From Sporosarcina sp. FSL K6-1508 (lineage in GTDB: Bacteria > Bacillota > Bacilli > Bacillales_A > Planococcaceae): 64,000 nucleotides of DNA. The stretch's first letter is position 1, and every line of letters starts with the position of its first letter. A model generated the notes under the pieces. That model saw nothing but the letters and a program-made list of their open reading frames with translations, was not told the DNA's origin and searched no databases. The position numbers were made by a program, and so were the translations under genes. The stretch is taken from positions 1,739,001 through 1,803,000 of the forward strand of contig NZ_JBBOXF010000001.1 in the NCBI RefSeq assembly GCF_038007465.1. Reading direction: 5' to 3'. This document shows, in pieces, positions 27,146-36,143 of the stretch.

Positions 27146-27448
27146 ATGAAGGTAATGATTTATAGTTCTTTTGTAATTATAGGTCTTATAGTTGCAACTA
27201 TTTTCGGTATCTTTGGTCAAGTTTTAGCTTATGATTTTAATGAACGTTTTCCAACAATTGAATTAACAACAGCTATAACTATCGTAACTTTCATTAGTAT
27301 TGGATTATATATAATTATCCCTATTTCATTGATTTTTTTCATTAAAACCAAAAAAGTATTACTAATTGTGAGTGTTATTGCGTGTGTCTTAATAGGGCTC
27401 CCGATTACTATATGGTCATTTTTTGTTTGGGCAATGTGGATGGGTTAA
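27146..27448 (+). CDS. small integral membrane protein
   Basis: 100 residues. Start at ATG 27146 (TTGAGGAT upstream) rather than 27119, which lies in the repeat. Three helices (~5-26, 40-63, 70-95). Unknown function. Confidence 0.6.
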   Translation: MKVMIYSSFVIIGLIVATIFGIFGQVLAYDFNERFPTIELTTAITIVTFISIGLYIIIPISLIFFIKTKKVLLIVSVIACVLIGLPITIWSFFVWAMWMG

Positions 27449-27568
27449 TTTAATAAAATCTTTTGCCTGAACGGGCATTATCACCAAATAAAGAGGTCAA
27501 AGAAGCTGTCGTTGTTTTGTTGAAATGTGTTACCCATGGGAAGAGGATACTTGAAGGGAAGATTCAAA

Positions 27569-27907
27569 ATGGAGTTTAAACTCGGTAATGGTGTAGCGAT
27601 CGTTCTACCCACTTTACCCATTACAGTTACAGCAATTTTAATTATTTATCTTTTAGTAAGGTGGAGCAAGAAATTAGAAACACGACGTTTTACAGTGTTC
27701 TTCTACTTTCTGATTAGCACTTACATTGCTCCAATATACTCTCATAGTACAGAAGGAAAAACCTTTGCACTATGGCTGCCCCTGGGGTTTATAGCAGTTT
27801 TATTTTACTTATTTCTTAATGAAAGAAACCATCCATCAAAAATAAAAGCGAGTATTTTAGGATTTTGCGTAGCGTTATATCAATTAATTCTTCAGTATGT
27901 TGGTTAA
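27569..27907 (+). CDS. small integral membrane protein
   Basis: 112 residues. ATG 27569 is preferred (GAAGGGAAG upstream) to 27527. Four hydrophobic segments (V-A-I-V-L-P-T-L-P-I-T-V-T-A-I-L; F-Y-F-L-I-S-T-Y-I-A; L-G-F-I-A-V-L-F-Y; I-L-G-F-C-V-A-L). No family recognised. Confidence 0.6.
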   Translation: MEFKLGNGVAIVLPTLPITVTAILIIYLLVRWSKKLETRRFTVFFYFLISTYIAPIYSHSTEGKTFALWLPLGFIAVLFYLFLNERNHPSKIKASILGFCVALYQLILQYVG

Positions 27908-27913
27908 TTTGGA

Positions 27914-27976
27914 TATTCCACTAATGGGCACGATAATCAAATACAGCTGGCCTACAGTCGGGCCAAATGGCGGAAT
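27914..27976 (+). repeat. array repeat, second-type module
   Basis: ATTCCACTAATGGGCACGATAATC and CCTACAGTCGGGCCAAATGGCGGAAT: two degenerate copies of the CAATCGGGCC module back to back, with ATTCC/GGAAT closing the outer ends. Confidence 0.5.
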
Positions 27977-28058
27977 AAGTATTGTCATTAAAAGCCGAAT
28001 TGTATCATGAAAATAAATTGAAAGAGTAATTTATGTATGTGTAAAGGAGGGGATCTAA

Positions 28059-28415
28059 ATGACACCTATTTTGACTATTTTAATTTGTATTCTTGTTTCA
28101 AACTATGTTATCAATAATGTTTTAACGAGAAAAATGCATATTAAGAAACGTGACTCACCAAATAAATATATAAATACATTGCATAAATATGGTGAGGGAA
28201 TACTCCACTGGGCAACTATAATAGTTATGGTTATATCAATAACTAACTATCATCATCTTAGGATATTTATTTTTATAGTTCCATGTATTTTGTTTACTTT
28301 TAGTACCTTAATGGAGTGGAATTATGCAAAACAAAATAAAACATATCTATTAAGTGCAGTGTCTTGCGGCTTATTTATCATTGGTTCAATAGTGTATAGA
28401 TTAATATACTATTAA
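28059..28415 (+). CDS. DUF4181-family membrane protein
   Basis: 118 residues, AAGGAGGGG before ATG 28059. Three to four helices with the conserved R-K-M-H-I-K-K-R-D stretch after the first and N-x-x-H-K-Y-G-E before the second, as in DUF4181 proteins. Function unknown; two-gene neighbours are also membrane proteins. Confidence 0.7.
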   Translation: MTPILTILICILVSNYVINNVLTRKMHIKKRDSPNKYINTLHKYGEGILHWATIIVMVISITNYHHLRIFIFIVPCILFTFSTLMEWNYAKQNKTYLLSAVSCGLFIIGSIVYRLIYY

Positions 28416-28526
28416 AATGTAATAACTTATATACTATTCTGTAAACGGTTACGATACTTTAACAAGGCGTTCATTAATATGCTATATATATTGAACAAAT
28501 GAATACGGCATAGGCGCTTTATAATG

Positions 28527-28952
28527 GATAGAATTAGAAATCCTGCTAATAACGCTTCGGCGCTTTGTGGATGCCTCCCGCTATAAGCCGGAAAGGAGAG
28601 CGCTTTCAGTCTTATCGCTCCGGCTACCACGAAGTCGCGTCTGCGCTGGATGGTCTACGTAAAAAAGCGCATTTCATTAGCCGTGATGAAATCTGCAACT
28701 TGCAGTGCGTCTTTTTTGAATATAAGTAGTATCTACTAGTAATAACATTATAATCTCGCTATATATATATATCAAAACTACATTTCTCTCGATAATGAAG
28801 ACTCTAGCGCAGGCGCGGCAAAGAGGGGTCGCCGAAGCCGTAAGACTGGATGCGAAGCGCCAAGCGTTCTACAATCCACACTCCGAATTACAACCCTCTC
28901 ATTATTGTGCGCCACACCGGATTCAATGGGATTCTTTAAATATATATAGTAC
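28527..28952 (+). repeat. ~430-bp non-coding element, left copy of an inverted pair
   Basis: The reverse complement of 35383-35842 aligns along its whole length (shared runs such as CTTATCGCTCCGGCTACCAC and GCCGTAAGACTGGATGCGAA), lacking about 37 bp present in the right copy. No coding frame is conserved; local palindromes are common. It fills the 28416-28980 gap. Confidence 0.85.
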
Positions 28953-28980
28953 ATAGAAGTCCTATAAGGAGTTGATATTT

Positions 28981-29334
28981 TTGGTTGACAAAGTAACGCA
29001 GATTAAGGTACTGCTTTATGGAAATGCATTAGATTTTGCTTGTGAAACACTGGGTGTTAAAGATATGAGATATCATAAATACTCTAAAGTTTTTACGGTT
29101 AGTGAGGAGGAAGTATATGAATATACCTCCATCAATGGTATCCCACAGAGTGAGGCAACGGGTAGAAATTCGATGGCGGAAGGTTTCCACTTTTTTGAAG
29201 AAGAAGGTAAATGGTATACTTTTTTTAGAGAGAGAGGTTATATCTACCATGAAAAAAACTTTGATGATTATGAGATTGGTAAAAAATACATAGTACATAC
29301 ATTGCTACAATTAGCTGGTACTGGACTCTATTAG
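28981..29334 (+). CDS. hypothetical protein
   Basis: 117 residues. TTG at 28981 is preferred to TTG 28972 because AGGAG lies at 28967-28971. Soluble, acidic, aromatic-rich C-terminus (F-H-F-F-E-E-E-G-K-W-Y-T-F-F-R-E-R-G-Y). No family recognised. It is the first gene inside the 430-bp inverted pair. Confidence 0.6.
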   Translation: MVDKVTQIKVLLYGNALDFACETLGVKDMRYHKYSKVFTVSEEEVYEYTSINGIPQSEATGRNSMAEGFHFFEEEGKWYTFFRERGYIYHEKNFDDYEIGKKYIVHTLLQLAGTGLY

Positions 29335-29410
29335 TAGTCGTTTTAACATTCGAGCACTCTACTCGAAAGGTGGGTGTTCAGTGGTATTCTTTTGTTGGAG
29401 TTGAGCGTGT

Positions 29411-30166
29411 TTGAAAAAGCAGTTAATGATGAGTCGCTTGCTAGAGAAGTTGATAGGGGCCAGCTTTTCAATATCGATATTTTTTATCATCCTGTTCATG
29501 GGTAGTGGTTTTAATTTATTTGAATTTCATAATACGGTTAGAGTACCGGTGTTATGGATGATATTTTTTTGTTATGGAATCATTAGTGCTCTTGTTATTG
29601 ATGCTATCGGAAAATTCATGCCACCTTTTTCTTTTGCTAAACAGATATTGCTTTATGTATTGTTAGGCTACATTATTTTTCTGTTTTTTATGCCCATCGA
29701 ATTTGCGTTGCTTGCTGGAACCGTTGGCGCTTTGTTCTCCTTCTTATTTTTACTCGGGAAAGAAAAGTTAAAAGCTTCCAGGTGGTATAGTTGGCTTGTA
29801 TTTGCTGTTCCGCTTGTTTGTTTAGGTATGATACCTTTTGATCATACAAGTAAGGTGGGGTGGCATGAGGTGGTAGGAGATTCATCTGTAGAGGTTGAAT
29901 ACGACTATTTTAATGGTGAGCATTTAATCCCGATTGTTGGAGGGCAAGGTGAAAAGGTTTACTTTGTGGTCGAACATCTATTTAACGGGGGCGATAGCTA
30001 TGGCGTATCTGTATATGGTGAGGGTGGCGATTATGTGGGGATGAGTGAAGAAGGTAAGGACGTATTCAGTGTAGAATTTGAAGAGGAATCGATAAAATAT
30101 ATTGTTGTTCAAGCTATAGAGGGAAAACAAGGAGGATTTCAGGTGAAATGGTGGAATGAGGAGTAG
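29411..30166 (+). CDS. membrane protein with C-terminal extracytoplasmic domain
   Basis: 251 residues from TTG 29411 (TTGGAG upstream). Five helices in residues ~15-150, then ~100 residues of beta-rich sequence (S-V-E-V-E-Y-D-Y-F-N-G, G-G-D-S-Y-G-V-S-V-Y-G-E-G-G-D-Y). Unknown function. Confidence 0.6.
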   Translation: MKKQLMMSRLLEKLIGASFSISIFFIILFMGSGFNLFEFHNTVRVPVLWMIFFCYGIISALVIDAIGKFMPPFSFAKQILLYVLLGYIIFLFFMPIEFALLAGTVGALFSFLFLLGKEKLKASRWYSWLVFAVPLVCLGMIPFDHTSKVGWHEVVGDSSVEVEYDYFNGEHLIPIVGGQGEKVYFVVEHLFNGGDSYGVSVYGEGGDYVGMSEEGKDVFSVEFEEESIKYIVVQAIEGKQGGFQVKWWNEE

Positions 30167-30198
30167 CCTGATAAGCACTAAATGACTTTCAAATGAAC

Positions 30199-30232
30199 GT
30201 GTACATTTTTAGTAATCGGACCGGATTGTGAA
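30199..30232 (+). repeat. array repeat, second-type module
   Basis: GTAATCGGACCGGATTGTGAAG matches the CAATCGGGCC...GTTGAA module; overlaps the GTG that opens the longer reading frame of the next gene. Confidence 0.5.
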
Positions 30233-30263
30233 GGGAAATCAGGTGATCAGAAAGGGTACTGGT

Positions 30264-30623
30264 ATGAGGCTAATTCAGTTTATATATATAGTGTTTCTAT
30301 GGGGGGGATCCATTCTGATTGCTTGGCGTTCTTTCAGCAAAATGAGTGAAGAGAAACGACACGTGGTTATAAAAGAAATTAAAGACCCTTTATTTATTTT
30401 AGGAGTTGCACCTATAACTATTGGTTTGCTTGTATTTTTTACTGGTTCTGTTTCGGCACCAGGAATAAAAGTTATACAACATTCGGGAATTGGTTTAATG
30501 TTCTTTGGTTGGTTTGTAGTGTGGATGGAGGAATTGATAAACAGGAATAAAAGTACGGCGAAAAGTATTGCCAGTATTATAATGGGGATATTCGGAATAG
30601 CCATTTATATTTGTTTGTTTTAA
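30264..30623 (+). CDS. small integral membrane protein
   Basis: 119 residues. ATG 30264 preferred (AAAGGG nine bases upstream); the frame from GTG 30228 begins in a repeat. Four helices (3-18, 46-65, 74-92, 101-118). Unknown function. Confidence 0.55.
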   Translation: MRLIQFIYIVFLWGGSILIAWRSFSKMSEEKRHVVIKEIKDPLFILGVAPITIGLLVFFTGSVSAPGIKVIQHSGIGLMFFGWFVVWMEELINRNKSTAKSIASIIMGIFGIAIYICLF

Positions 30624-30628
30624 ACAAT

Positions 30629-30660
30629 AGGATGCGATTGCCTAATCAGCGACTGCGTCC
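30629..30660 (+). terminator. hairpin after membrane gene
   Basis: GGATGCG pairs with CGCGTCC-like TGCGTCC around ATTGCCTAATCAGCGAC; no T-run. A CGGGCCAG repeat scrap follows at 30661-30690. Confidence 0.45.
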
Positions 30661-30694
30661 ATATCGAACAAACGGGCCAGTAAGTATCCAATTT

Positions 30695-31099
30695 TTACTC
30701 CATGTATAAATTGAATACTTCCTGTTCTACTATTTCTTCACCTATTGCTTGAATATATAAATGGTCATGTAGGCATGGCAAATCTATTTTCCAAGTTAAT
30801 GTGAATTTATTATCAGTTTGATTTTCTCGAATATCATATCCAATAAGTTTTCTGTCTGCCCATGTCTGGGTTCCTGTTGGTATCAACCAGAATAAAACGG
30901 TTTCAGTGTTTTCTGCATCAACATAAAATGTTATTTTCTTTGTACCTTTTGGAATCTGTACCCAAGTTCCGTCTATTGGATAATCTGTATATATACTTAT
31001 AATTTCAGGCTTGGATGATGTAATAGGGATTCTTTGACTAATAAATGGCTGAAATACTGTTGTTAAAATATTTAAAGCAAGAAATAATTTCAATATCAT
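30695..31099 (-). CDS. exported protein of unknown function
   Basis: 134 residues on the minus strand. Start at ATG 31099 with GAGGTG six bases upstream. N-terminal signal peptide (M-I-L-K-L-F-L-A-L-N-I-L-T-T-V-F), then a beta-rich domain (G-T-W-V-Q-I-P-K-G-T-K-K-I-T-F-Y-V-D; T-L-T-W-K-I-D-L-P). Opposite in direction to its cassette-like neighbours. No family recognised. Confidence 0.6.
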   Translation of the reverse strand: MILKLFLALNILTTVFQPFISQRIPITSSKPEIISIYTDYPIDGTWVQIPKGTKKITFYVDAENTETVLFWLIPTGTQTWADRKLIGYDIRENQTDNKFTLTWKIDLPCLHDHLYIQAIGEEIVEQEVFNLYME

Positions 31100-31227
31100 T
31101 AATTTCACCTCAAAAGTAGTATTTACATTACCGAAATTAATATGTGTTATTCAACAAAAGAGGACGATTGCTCCTATATCGTAATTAAATGATAGAGGCT
31201 AGATTAACGAGAAAGAAGGTGCGGTTT

Positions 31228-31575
31228 ATGAAGGTATTTAAAAAAACAATCGAATTTCTAAATAGAATGAAAGTCATCGACCTATGGGGGGGCAGAAACG
31301 AGAGTTTATCCGATGATGAAAAGGAATATATAGACAAAATTCCATCTCAAAACCCCTATGGGCTTATAGGATTGATATTGGGGGGAATTGCGTTTACATT
31401 TGGACCTCGGTATGGCTTTATTCCTGTTATTACTCTTATCTTTTGCATAGTTACCTTTTTTACTTTTGACAAAGAAAAAGAAGATAATCCTTGGACTTTT
31501 TACGTAGGTATAACGCTTGCATCGATTGGCTTAATTATGTTTATTAGTGGGGAAGTACACCATCTAATATTTTAA
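31228..31575 (+). CDS. small membrane protein
   Basis: 115 residues. ATG 31228 preferred (GAAGGTG upstream) over 31189. Soluble N-terminus (~1-45), then three hydrophobic segments (~48-62, 66-84, 96-112). Unknown function. Confidence 0.55.
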   Translation: MKVFKKTIEFLNRMKVIDLWGGRNESLSDDEKEYIDKIPSQNPYGLIGLILGGIAFTFGPRYGFIPVITLIFCIVTFFTFDKEKEDNPWTFYVGITLASIGLIMFISGEVHHLIF

Positions 31576-31675
31576 GTTCTTTTCTTGAAAGGCTTCTTCC
31601 TCATAGGACATGCTTATCTCATTTCTGTATAGTTATTGGCTAACTATGGATTAACAGCTTATTAAATGAACGGGC

Positions 31676-31760
31676 GCGCTTATTTAATAGAACTTCTTAG
31701 GCGATGGGGCTGCCCTAAAGGGAACCATATAAAGCAAATGGGCCATATTGTCGAAGAACA
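31676..31760 (+). repeat. short direct repeat, copy 1
   Basis: TTATTTAATAGAAC then GGCGATGGGGCTGCCCTAAA corresponds to 35285-35372 (ATTATTAAATAGACC, GGCAATGGGACTGCCTTAAA). The preceding TTATTAAATGAACGGGCGCGC is another hairpin module of the array type. Confidence 0.6.
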
Positions 31761-31840
31761 GGTAGATTATAAAGTGAAGGATTGTTAAAAAAGAAAAGGT
31801 TCTTTGATTAGTTAATTTCGGGCAGATAAGGAGGTAAGTA

Positions 31841-32671
31841 ATGATTTCAGAATTGAAAGAGTCGGAATTTTATAAATGTAGATCTTTGTTAAATGAGCAA
31901 GGTCAATTAGAAGCTAAAGCAGTCGTCGAAGGGATAAATCCTGGTCGTATTTTTGTAGATGATATTGAATCTCCTGCTTCGGGACTTATTTGGTTAGGAA
32001 ATAATGACGGTTTCTTCTTTATTGGAGATGAAAGAATCGAAGGGTTCAATACCGAATTAAATCGTTTTATTGATACAGTAATCATTCCAGAAGCAGAGAA
32101 GGTAGGATTAACTTGGTTTGAGGGTATTGGAAATCATAATAAGTGGGATGAGACTATTATAAAGGTGTTTGAAAACCGCAATTTGGGAAGTTGGAATCAG
32201 AGGGTTTATATGTTACAAAAAAACGATTATAAAGACAACTTCGAACTTGCTATTGAAGAAGGATATGAAATTGTTAAAATTAGTAAAGCATTTTTTAAAA
32301 ACACTGATAAATCAATTGGAAATATTGAGTTTTTACATTCCAAAATAGTAGAGTTCTGGTCTTCACCCGATAGGTTCTTTAATGAAGGCTTTGGTTACGG
32401 TGTAGTTTGTAAAAATAAAATTGTTAGCGTCTGTTTTTCAGGTTTTGTAGTTGATAATGTACATTGTATTGATATTGAAACCTTGGAAGAGCATCAAGGT
32501 AAAAAGTTAGCACAAAACGTAGCCATTGCTTTTGTAAAAGAGTGTTTGGAAAATAATCTTGTTCCTTATTGGGATTGTATGGAATCTAACAAGCCTTCAA
32601 TTGCGGTCGCAGAGAATATAGGATTCAGAAATGTATTTAACTATATAGGTTATGAATTTAAGTTTGAGTAA
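31841..32671 (+). CDS. GNAT acetyltransferase (ZmaR-like)
   Basis: 276 residues, AAGGAGG before ATG 31841. The size and pattern (E-S-P-A-S-G-L-I-W-L-G-N-N-D-G-F-F-F-I-G near 45-64; C-terminal GNAT core with H-C-I-D-I-E-T-L-E-E-H-Q-G-K-K-L-A) match the GNAT_acetyltr_2 family that includes zwittermicin-resistance ZmaR. N-acetylates an unknown amine. Cassette-type accessory gene. Confidence 0.8.
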   Translation: MISELKESEFYKCRSLLNEQGQLEAKAVVEGINPGRIFVDDIESPASGLIWLGNNDGFFFIGDERIEGFNTELNRFIDTVIIPEAEKVGLTWFEGIGNHNKWDETIIKVFENRNLGSWNQRVYMLQKNDYKDNFELAIEEGYEIVKISKAFFKNTDKSIGNIEFLHSKIVEFWSSPDRFFNEGFGYGVVCKNKIVSVCFSGFVVDNVHCIDIETLEEHQGKKLAQNVAIAFVKECLENNLVPYWDCMESNKPSIAVAENIGFRNVFNYIGYEFKFE

Positions 32672-32712
32672 TTTTTACTTCAATTGAATAGAGCCATTTA
32701 CTGGAGGAAGAA

Positions 32713-32746
32713 TTATTGAACTGACGGGGATGGAAAGTTAACTAAC
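32713..32746 (+). repeat. array hairpin repeat
   Basis: TTATTGAACTGACGGGGATGG then AAAGTTAACTAAC: left arm plus GGGG loop, right arm degraded. Confidence 0.55.
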
Positions 32747-32766
32747 ACAAAAGAGGGGGCAATGTT

Positions 32767-33198
32767 TTGGGACAAAACACATCATCTATTTACACACCAT
32801 CTAAGCACTTTGTTTCTGCTGCAACGATTGTACTCAACGATCAAAAGGAGATTCTGCTAATTAAGGGACCTATAAGAGGTTGGGAAATGCCAGGTGGAAT
32901 AGTCGAGGAAGGTGAGTCTCTGAGAGATGCTGCAATTAGGGAAACTAAAGAAGAGTCAGGTATTGATATTGAAGTTCTTAAATTCTGCGGAATATTTCAA
33001 AACGTGGATAAGTCAATTTGTAATACGCTCTTTTTAGCTAAGCCGATTGGTGGTCAATTAACAACTTCGCCAGAAAGTTTAGAAGTGGGATTCTTCCTTA
33101 TTGAGCAAGCTTTGGAAATGGTAACTGTTGGGAACTTCAGGCAAAGAATAGAACACTGTCTTGATAACAGTATTCAACCATTTTGTGTAGAGTTTTAG
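32767..33198 (+). CDS. NUDIX hydrolase
   Basis: 143 residues from TTG 32767 (GAGGGGGC upstream). Nudix box G-G-I-V-E-E-G-E-S-L-R-D-A-A-I-R-E-T-K-E-E-S-G with all key glutamates; W-E-M-P-G-G precedes it. Substrate unknown. Not closely similar to the NUDIX gene at 10905. Confidence 0.9.
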   Translation: MGQNTSSIYTPSKHFVSAATIVLNDQKEILLIKGPIRGWEMPGGIVEEGESLRDAAIRETKEESGIDIEVLKFCGIFQNVDKSICNTLFLAKPIGGQLTTSPESLEVGFFLIEQALEMVTVGNFRQRIEHCLDNSIQPFCVEF

Positions 33199-33272
33199 GT
33201 CCTATAGGAAATAGTAATAACGGTATTGCTCATGAAAATTACGCTGTTAGTTGAACAGGACGAGTATGATAA

Positions 33273-33300
33273 TCTTCCACAATCGGGCACGAGGGTTGAG
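33273..33300 (+). repeat. array repeat, second-type module
   Basis: CTTCCACAATCGGGCACGAGGGTTGAG: module with partly changed arms, just before the SpoIIM-like gene. Confidence 0.6.
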
Positions 33301-33319
33301 TAAAAGTCAATTGAGTGAG

Positions 33320-33937
33320 GTGATTACTATAGCAAATATAATTCGTGAAACCGGATTAAAAAGATCAATTATTTTTTTTATATTTGCTGTAGCAATAACA
33401 ATTATTGCAACGGTAATAACCTATATAATCAACCCGGATATAAAAGAAATAACCGAAGGAATAGGAAATAAATTACCGGATCAAGTGAAAGAATCTGAAG
33501 GTATAAAAAAGGTGTGGTCATTTGTTGTTAATAATGGATTTAGGGTGCCTTTACAAATGTTTATCTTGGCTTTAATTCCAATACAATTTCTATATCTGTT
33601 GAATATAATTTCAACTGTTGCTCTGCCTGGTATTCTTTTTGGGATTGCTTTACAGGTCAATTCAATAAAAGGTCTTGGTATAATTATTGCCACTATCCCT
33701 CATTATGCTTTTGAAGTATTCGCTTTTTGTTTGTTTGCATCAGTTCTCTTTGAGTTAAATCAAGTTGTTAGAGTTAAAATAAGAAATGTATTTAAGGCAG
33801 ACGAAGTAGGAACATCTCTTATTAAAAAAGTTCTAGAGACTATAAAGATTTACGCCATTTTAATTTTACCGTTAATTATTATGGCTGCATTTTCGGAAAC
33901 TTACATAGCAGATATTATATTTGGCTTGTTTGAATAG
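33320..33937 (+). CDS. SpoIIM-like (DUF95) membrane protein
   Basis: About 205 residues. The open frame begins at TTG 33251 but its first part is translated repeat; GTG 33320 is the most likely start, although GAGGTG sits as if serving an ATA at 33332. Five helices with P-H-Y-A-F-E-V-F-A-F (compare P-H-G-x-x-E in stage II sporulation protein M relatives) and N-N-G-F-R-V-P. Role in sporulation cannot be assumed for this divergent copy. Confidence 0.65.
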   Translation: MITIANIIRETGLKRSIIFFIFAVAITIIATVITYIINPDIKEITEGIGNKLPDQVKESEGIKKVWSFVVNNGFRVPLQMFILALIPIQFLYLLNIISTVALPGILFGIALQVNSIKGLGIIIATIPHYAFEVFAFCLFASVLFELNQVVRVKIRNVFKADEVGTSLIKKVLETIKIYAILILPLIIMAAFSETYIADIIFGLFE

Positions 33938-33941
33938 CAAA

Positions 33942-33968
33942 ATTCAAAAATCGGACGCGATTCTGGGT
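33942..33968 (+). repeat. array repeat, second-type module
   Basis: ATTCAAAAATCGGACGCGATTCTGGG directly after the SpoIIM-like stop. Confidence 0.55.
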
Positions 33969-34140
33969 GCGAAACGTTCCCCTTACGTCGAGTAGCAGGC
34001 TGATTGGTAGGATACTACGTGGTATAAGCTTAGCTATTAGCGGCGAAAACGGGTGATAAATTCACAGGCTTACCGATCACTCTAATTAGCTCTGTTCAAT
34101 CGTATATTTGAATGAAGTTAAATGGAAGGGAATAAATGAG

Positions 34141-35181
34141 ATGAAACGTATAAAGAAATTAATAAAGTATATTGCACTCACTATTGTAACAGTACTCGTA
34201 ATCGCGCTCCTCTTTCCCACATGGACATCAAATATAAAAGGCGATAACAGTATAAGTACATTAGAACAAATAGAGATAAATGGAAGTGGTCACGAAATTA
34301 TGATACGTGGCAATGATAAGGATAACCCAGTCATCATTGTCGTACATGGAGGACCTGGGGCTCCGGAAATACCATATGCCACTAAATACGGAGATTTATT
34401 GGAAGCCAATTTCTCAATTGTTAATTACGATCAAAGGGCAAGTGGAAAATCATATCATTTTTTTGAGGACTATTCTGCTCTTTCAACAGACTTATTGGTA
34501 GATGACTTATTAGCTGTGACCGAATATATATCAGAAAGGCTTGATAAAGAAAAGGTTATACTGATGGGGCATTCTTCTGGTACATACATTGGACTACAAG
34601 CTGCCTATAAATCCCCCGACAAATATGAAGCATATGTTGGGATTGGGCAAATGAGTGAAACAAAGGAAAGTGAGATTGAAAGTTTAAAATACTCTATTAG
34701 CCAGGCCCAAAAGGCTGGAAATGCGGATGATGTTTTAGCTTTACAAGGACTAACCGAGCAAATTAAAAATGGCGATACGTTTACACCAAGAAACTATGTT
34801 ATGAAATACGGCGGCGCTGTTAGACTCATTGATAACCCCGATGGTGATAACATAGGCGTTTTATTGAGTAGCGAATATAATTTGTTAGACGTTATTCGTT
34901 ATAACTATGGGATGGGATTTTCCCAAGAAAAGTTGTTAAGTAATATATTAGAAAATCCATTACCTTCCATCGTAACAAAACTTGAAATCCCTTTATATTT
35001 CGTCATGGGGAAATACGATTATATGACTTCCTCCAATGCCGCAAAGAAGTATTTTGATAGCATTGAAGCCGAACATAAGGAATTTATTTCTTTTGAGAAA
35101 TCAGCGCATTATCCCCAATTTGAAGAGAAAGAAAAATTTAGTGAATGGATGGCAGATACATTCATCAATAAAAACAAGTAA
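34141..35181 (+). CDS. alpha/beta hydrolase, membrane-anchored
   Basis: 346 residues. ATG 34141 preferred (GAAGGG upstream) to 34108. N-terminal anchor (L-I-K-Y-I-A-L-T-I-V-T-V-L-V-I-A-L-L), then an alpha/beta-hydrolase fold with H-G-G-P-G oxyanion motif, nucleophile G-H-S-S-G, an acid in G-K-Y-D and a late histidine in S-A-H-Y-P-Q. H-G-G-P-G is typical of the prolyl-iminopeptidase branch. Substrate unknown; acts outside the membrane. Confidence 0.85.
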   Translation: MKRIKKLIKYIALTIVTVLVIALLFPTWTSNIKGDNSISTLEQIEINGSGHEIMIRGNDKDNPVIIVVHGGPGAPEIPYATKYGDLLEANFSIVNYDQRASGKSYHFFEDYSALSTDLLVDDLLAVTEYISERLDKEKVILMGHSSGTYIGLQAAYKSPDKYEAYVGIGQMSETKESEIESLKYSISQAQKAGNADDVLALQGLTEQIKNGDTFTPRNYVMKYGGAVRLIDNPDGDNIGVLLSSEYNLLDVIRYNYGMGFSQEKLLSNILENPLPSIVTKLEIPLYFVMGKYDYMTSSNAAKKYFDSIEAEHKEFISFEKSAHYPQFEEKEKFSEWMADTFINKNK

Positions 35182-35382
35182 CGCGCCGTATTTCTTACCT
35201 TGAAAGGAAGGTTGTTGTCGAAACCTGTACTTAAGCTATAAAGAGCGGAATACTGTTATGCGAACTTCCGTTAAGGGATACGATTATTAAATAGACCATC
35301 TTAAGGCAATGGGACTGCCTTAAAGGATACGAGACAAAGTATACGGATTATTTAATGGAATAATCCCTGTAAAGTAAAGAAC
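35182..35382. other. non-coding stretch with direct repeat copy 2
   Basis: Contains the second copy (35285-35372) of the short repeat at 31676-31760. No gene seen. Confidence 0.5.
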
Positions 35383-35842
35383 TATATATGTTGAATTAAA
35401 GAATCCCATTGAATCTGCCGTGTATTGTAATAATGAGAGAGTTGTAATTCGGGGTGTGGATTATAGATCGCTTGGCGCTTTGGGGATGCCTTTCGCCATA
35501 AGCCTGGATTAGCGCTTCGCATCCAGTCTTACGGCTTCGGCGACCCCTTTGCCGCGCCAGCGCTAGGGTGTTCTTTATCGAAAGAATAATAATTTTGAGA
35601 TGTAGATGCCAAGATTATAATGTGATTACTAGTTGATACTACTTATATTCAAGAAAGACGCTCTCCAGATTGCGGATTTCATCACAGCTAACGAAATGTT
35701 CTTTCTCACATAGACCATCCAGCGCAGGCGCGTCTTCGTGGTAGCCGGAGCGATAAGACTGAAAGTGAACTTCTTTCTGGCTTATCACGGGAGGCATCCA
35801 CAAAGCGTCGAAGCGGTATTAGTAGAAGTTCTAATTCACTCC
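35383..35842 (-). repeat. ~430-bp non-coding element, right copy of an inverted pair
   Basis: Reverse complement of 28527-28952, with ~37 bp extra near 35500 (GCCATAAGCCTGGATTAGCG region). Together the copies bracket 28.95-35.38 kb, seven genes. Confidence 0.85.
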
Positions 35843-35965
35843 AAGTATTAGGACTTTTTTATTGGTCTTTCAAAAACCCTTGTAAAGCACATACGCTGTA
35901 TTTATTTTGTTTAACATTATATATAGAGGATATTAGTGCTAACTCTCTTTATTACCAGATATGAA

Positions 35966-36143
35966 ATGACTATATGGAATACACAAAAGGAGCGACTCTG
36001 AGTTAACAAAGAGTGGAGTGAAAAGAGCAGTAGCGTTCGGAGAAAGGATTAAGAAGATTGATTTTACTGCAATCTATTCTAATCCGAGTAAAAGAACAGC
36101 CTTATCAACTTATTTGATAAGGCAAAGGTTCACTCTTTTTTAG
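35966..36143 (+). pseudogene. histidine phosphatase remnant
   Basis: M-T-I-W-N-T-Q-K-E-R then, after a frameshift, S-E-L-T-K-S-G-V-K-R-A-V-A-F-G-E-R-I-K-K-I-D-F-T-A-I-Y-S-N-P-S-K-R-T-A: the first part of a phosphoglycerate-mutase-like phosphatase, lacking its R-H-G start and everything after. Confidence 0.65.

Noticed and set aside
32228..32671. Possible tRNA or rRNA genes anywhere in the window
   Set aside because: No cloverleaf with CCA-like 3' end or conserved rRNA stretch was recognised on either strand while reading; not systematically tested.
28527..35842. Composite transposon with 430-bp inverted ends
   Set aside because: No transposase lies between the copies and no target duplication was seen; reported only as an inverted pair.
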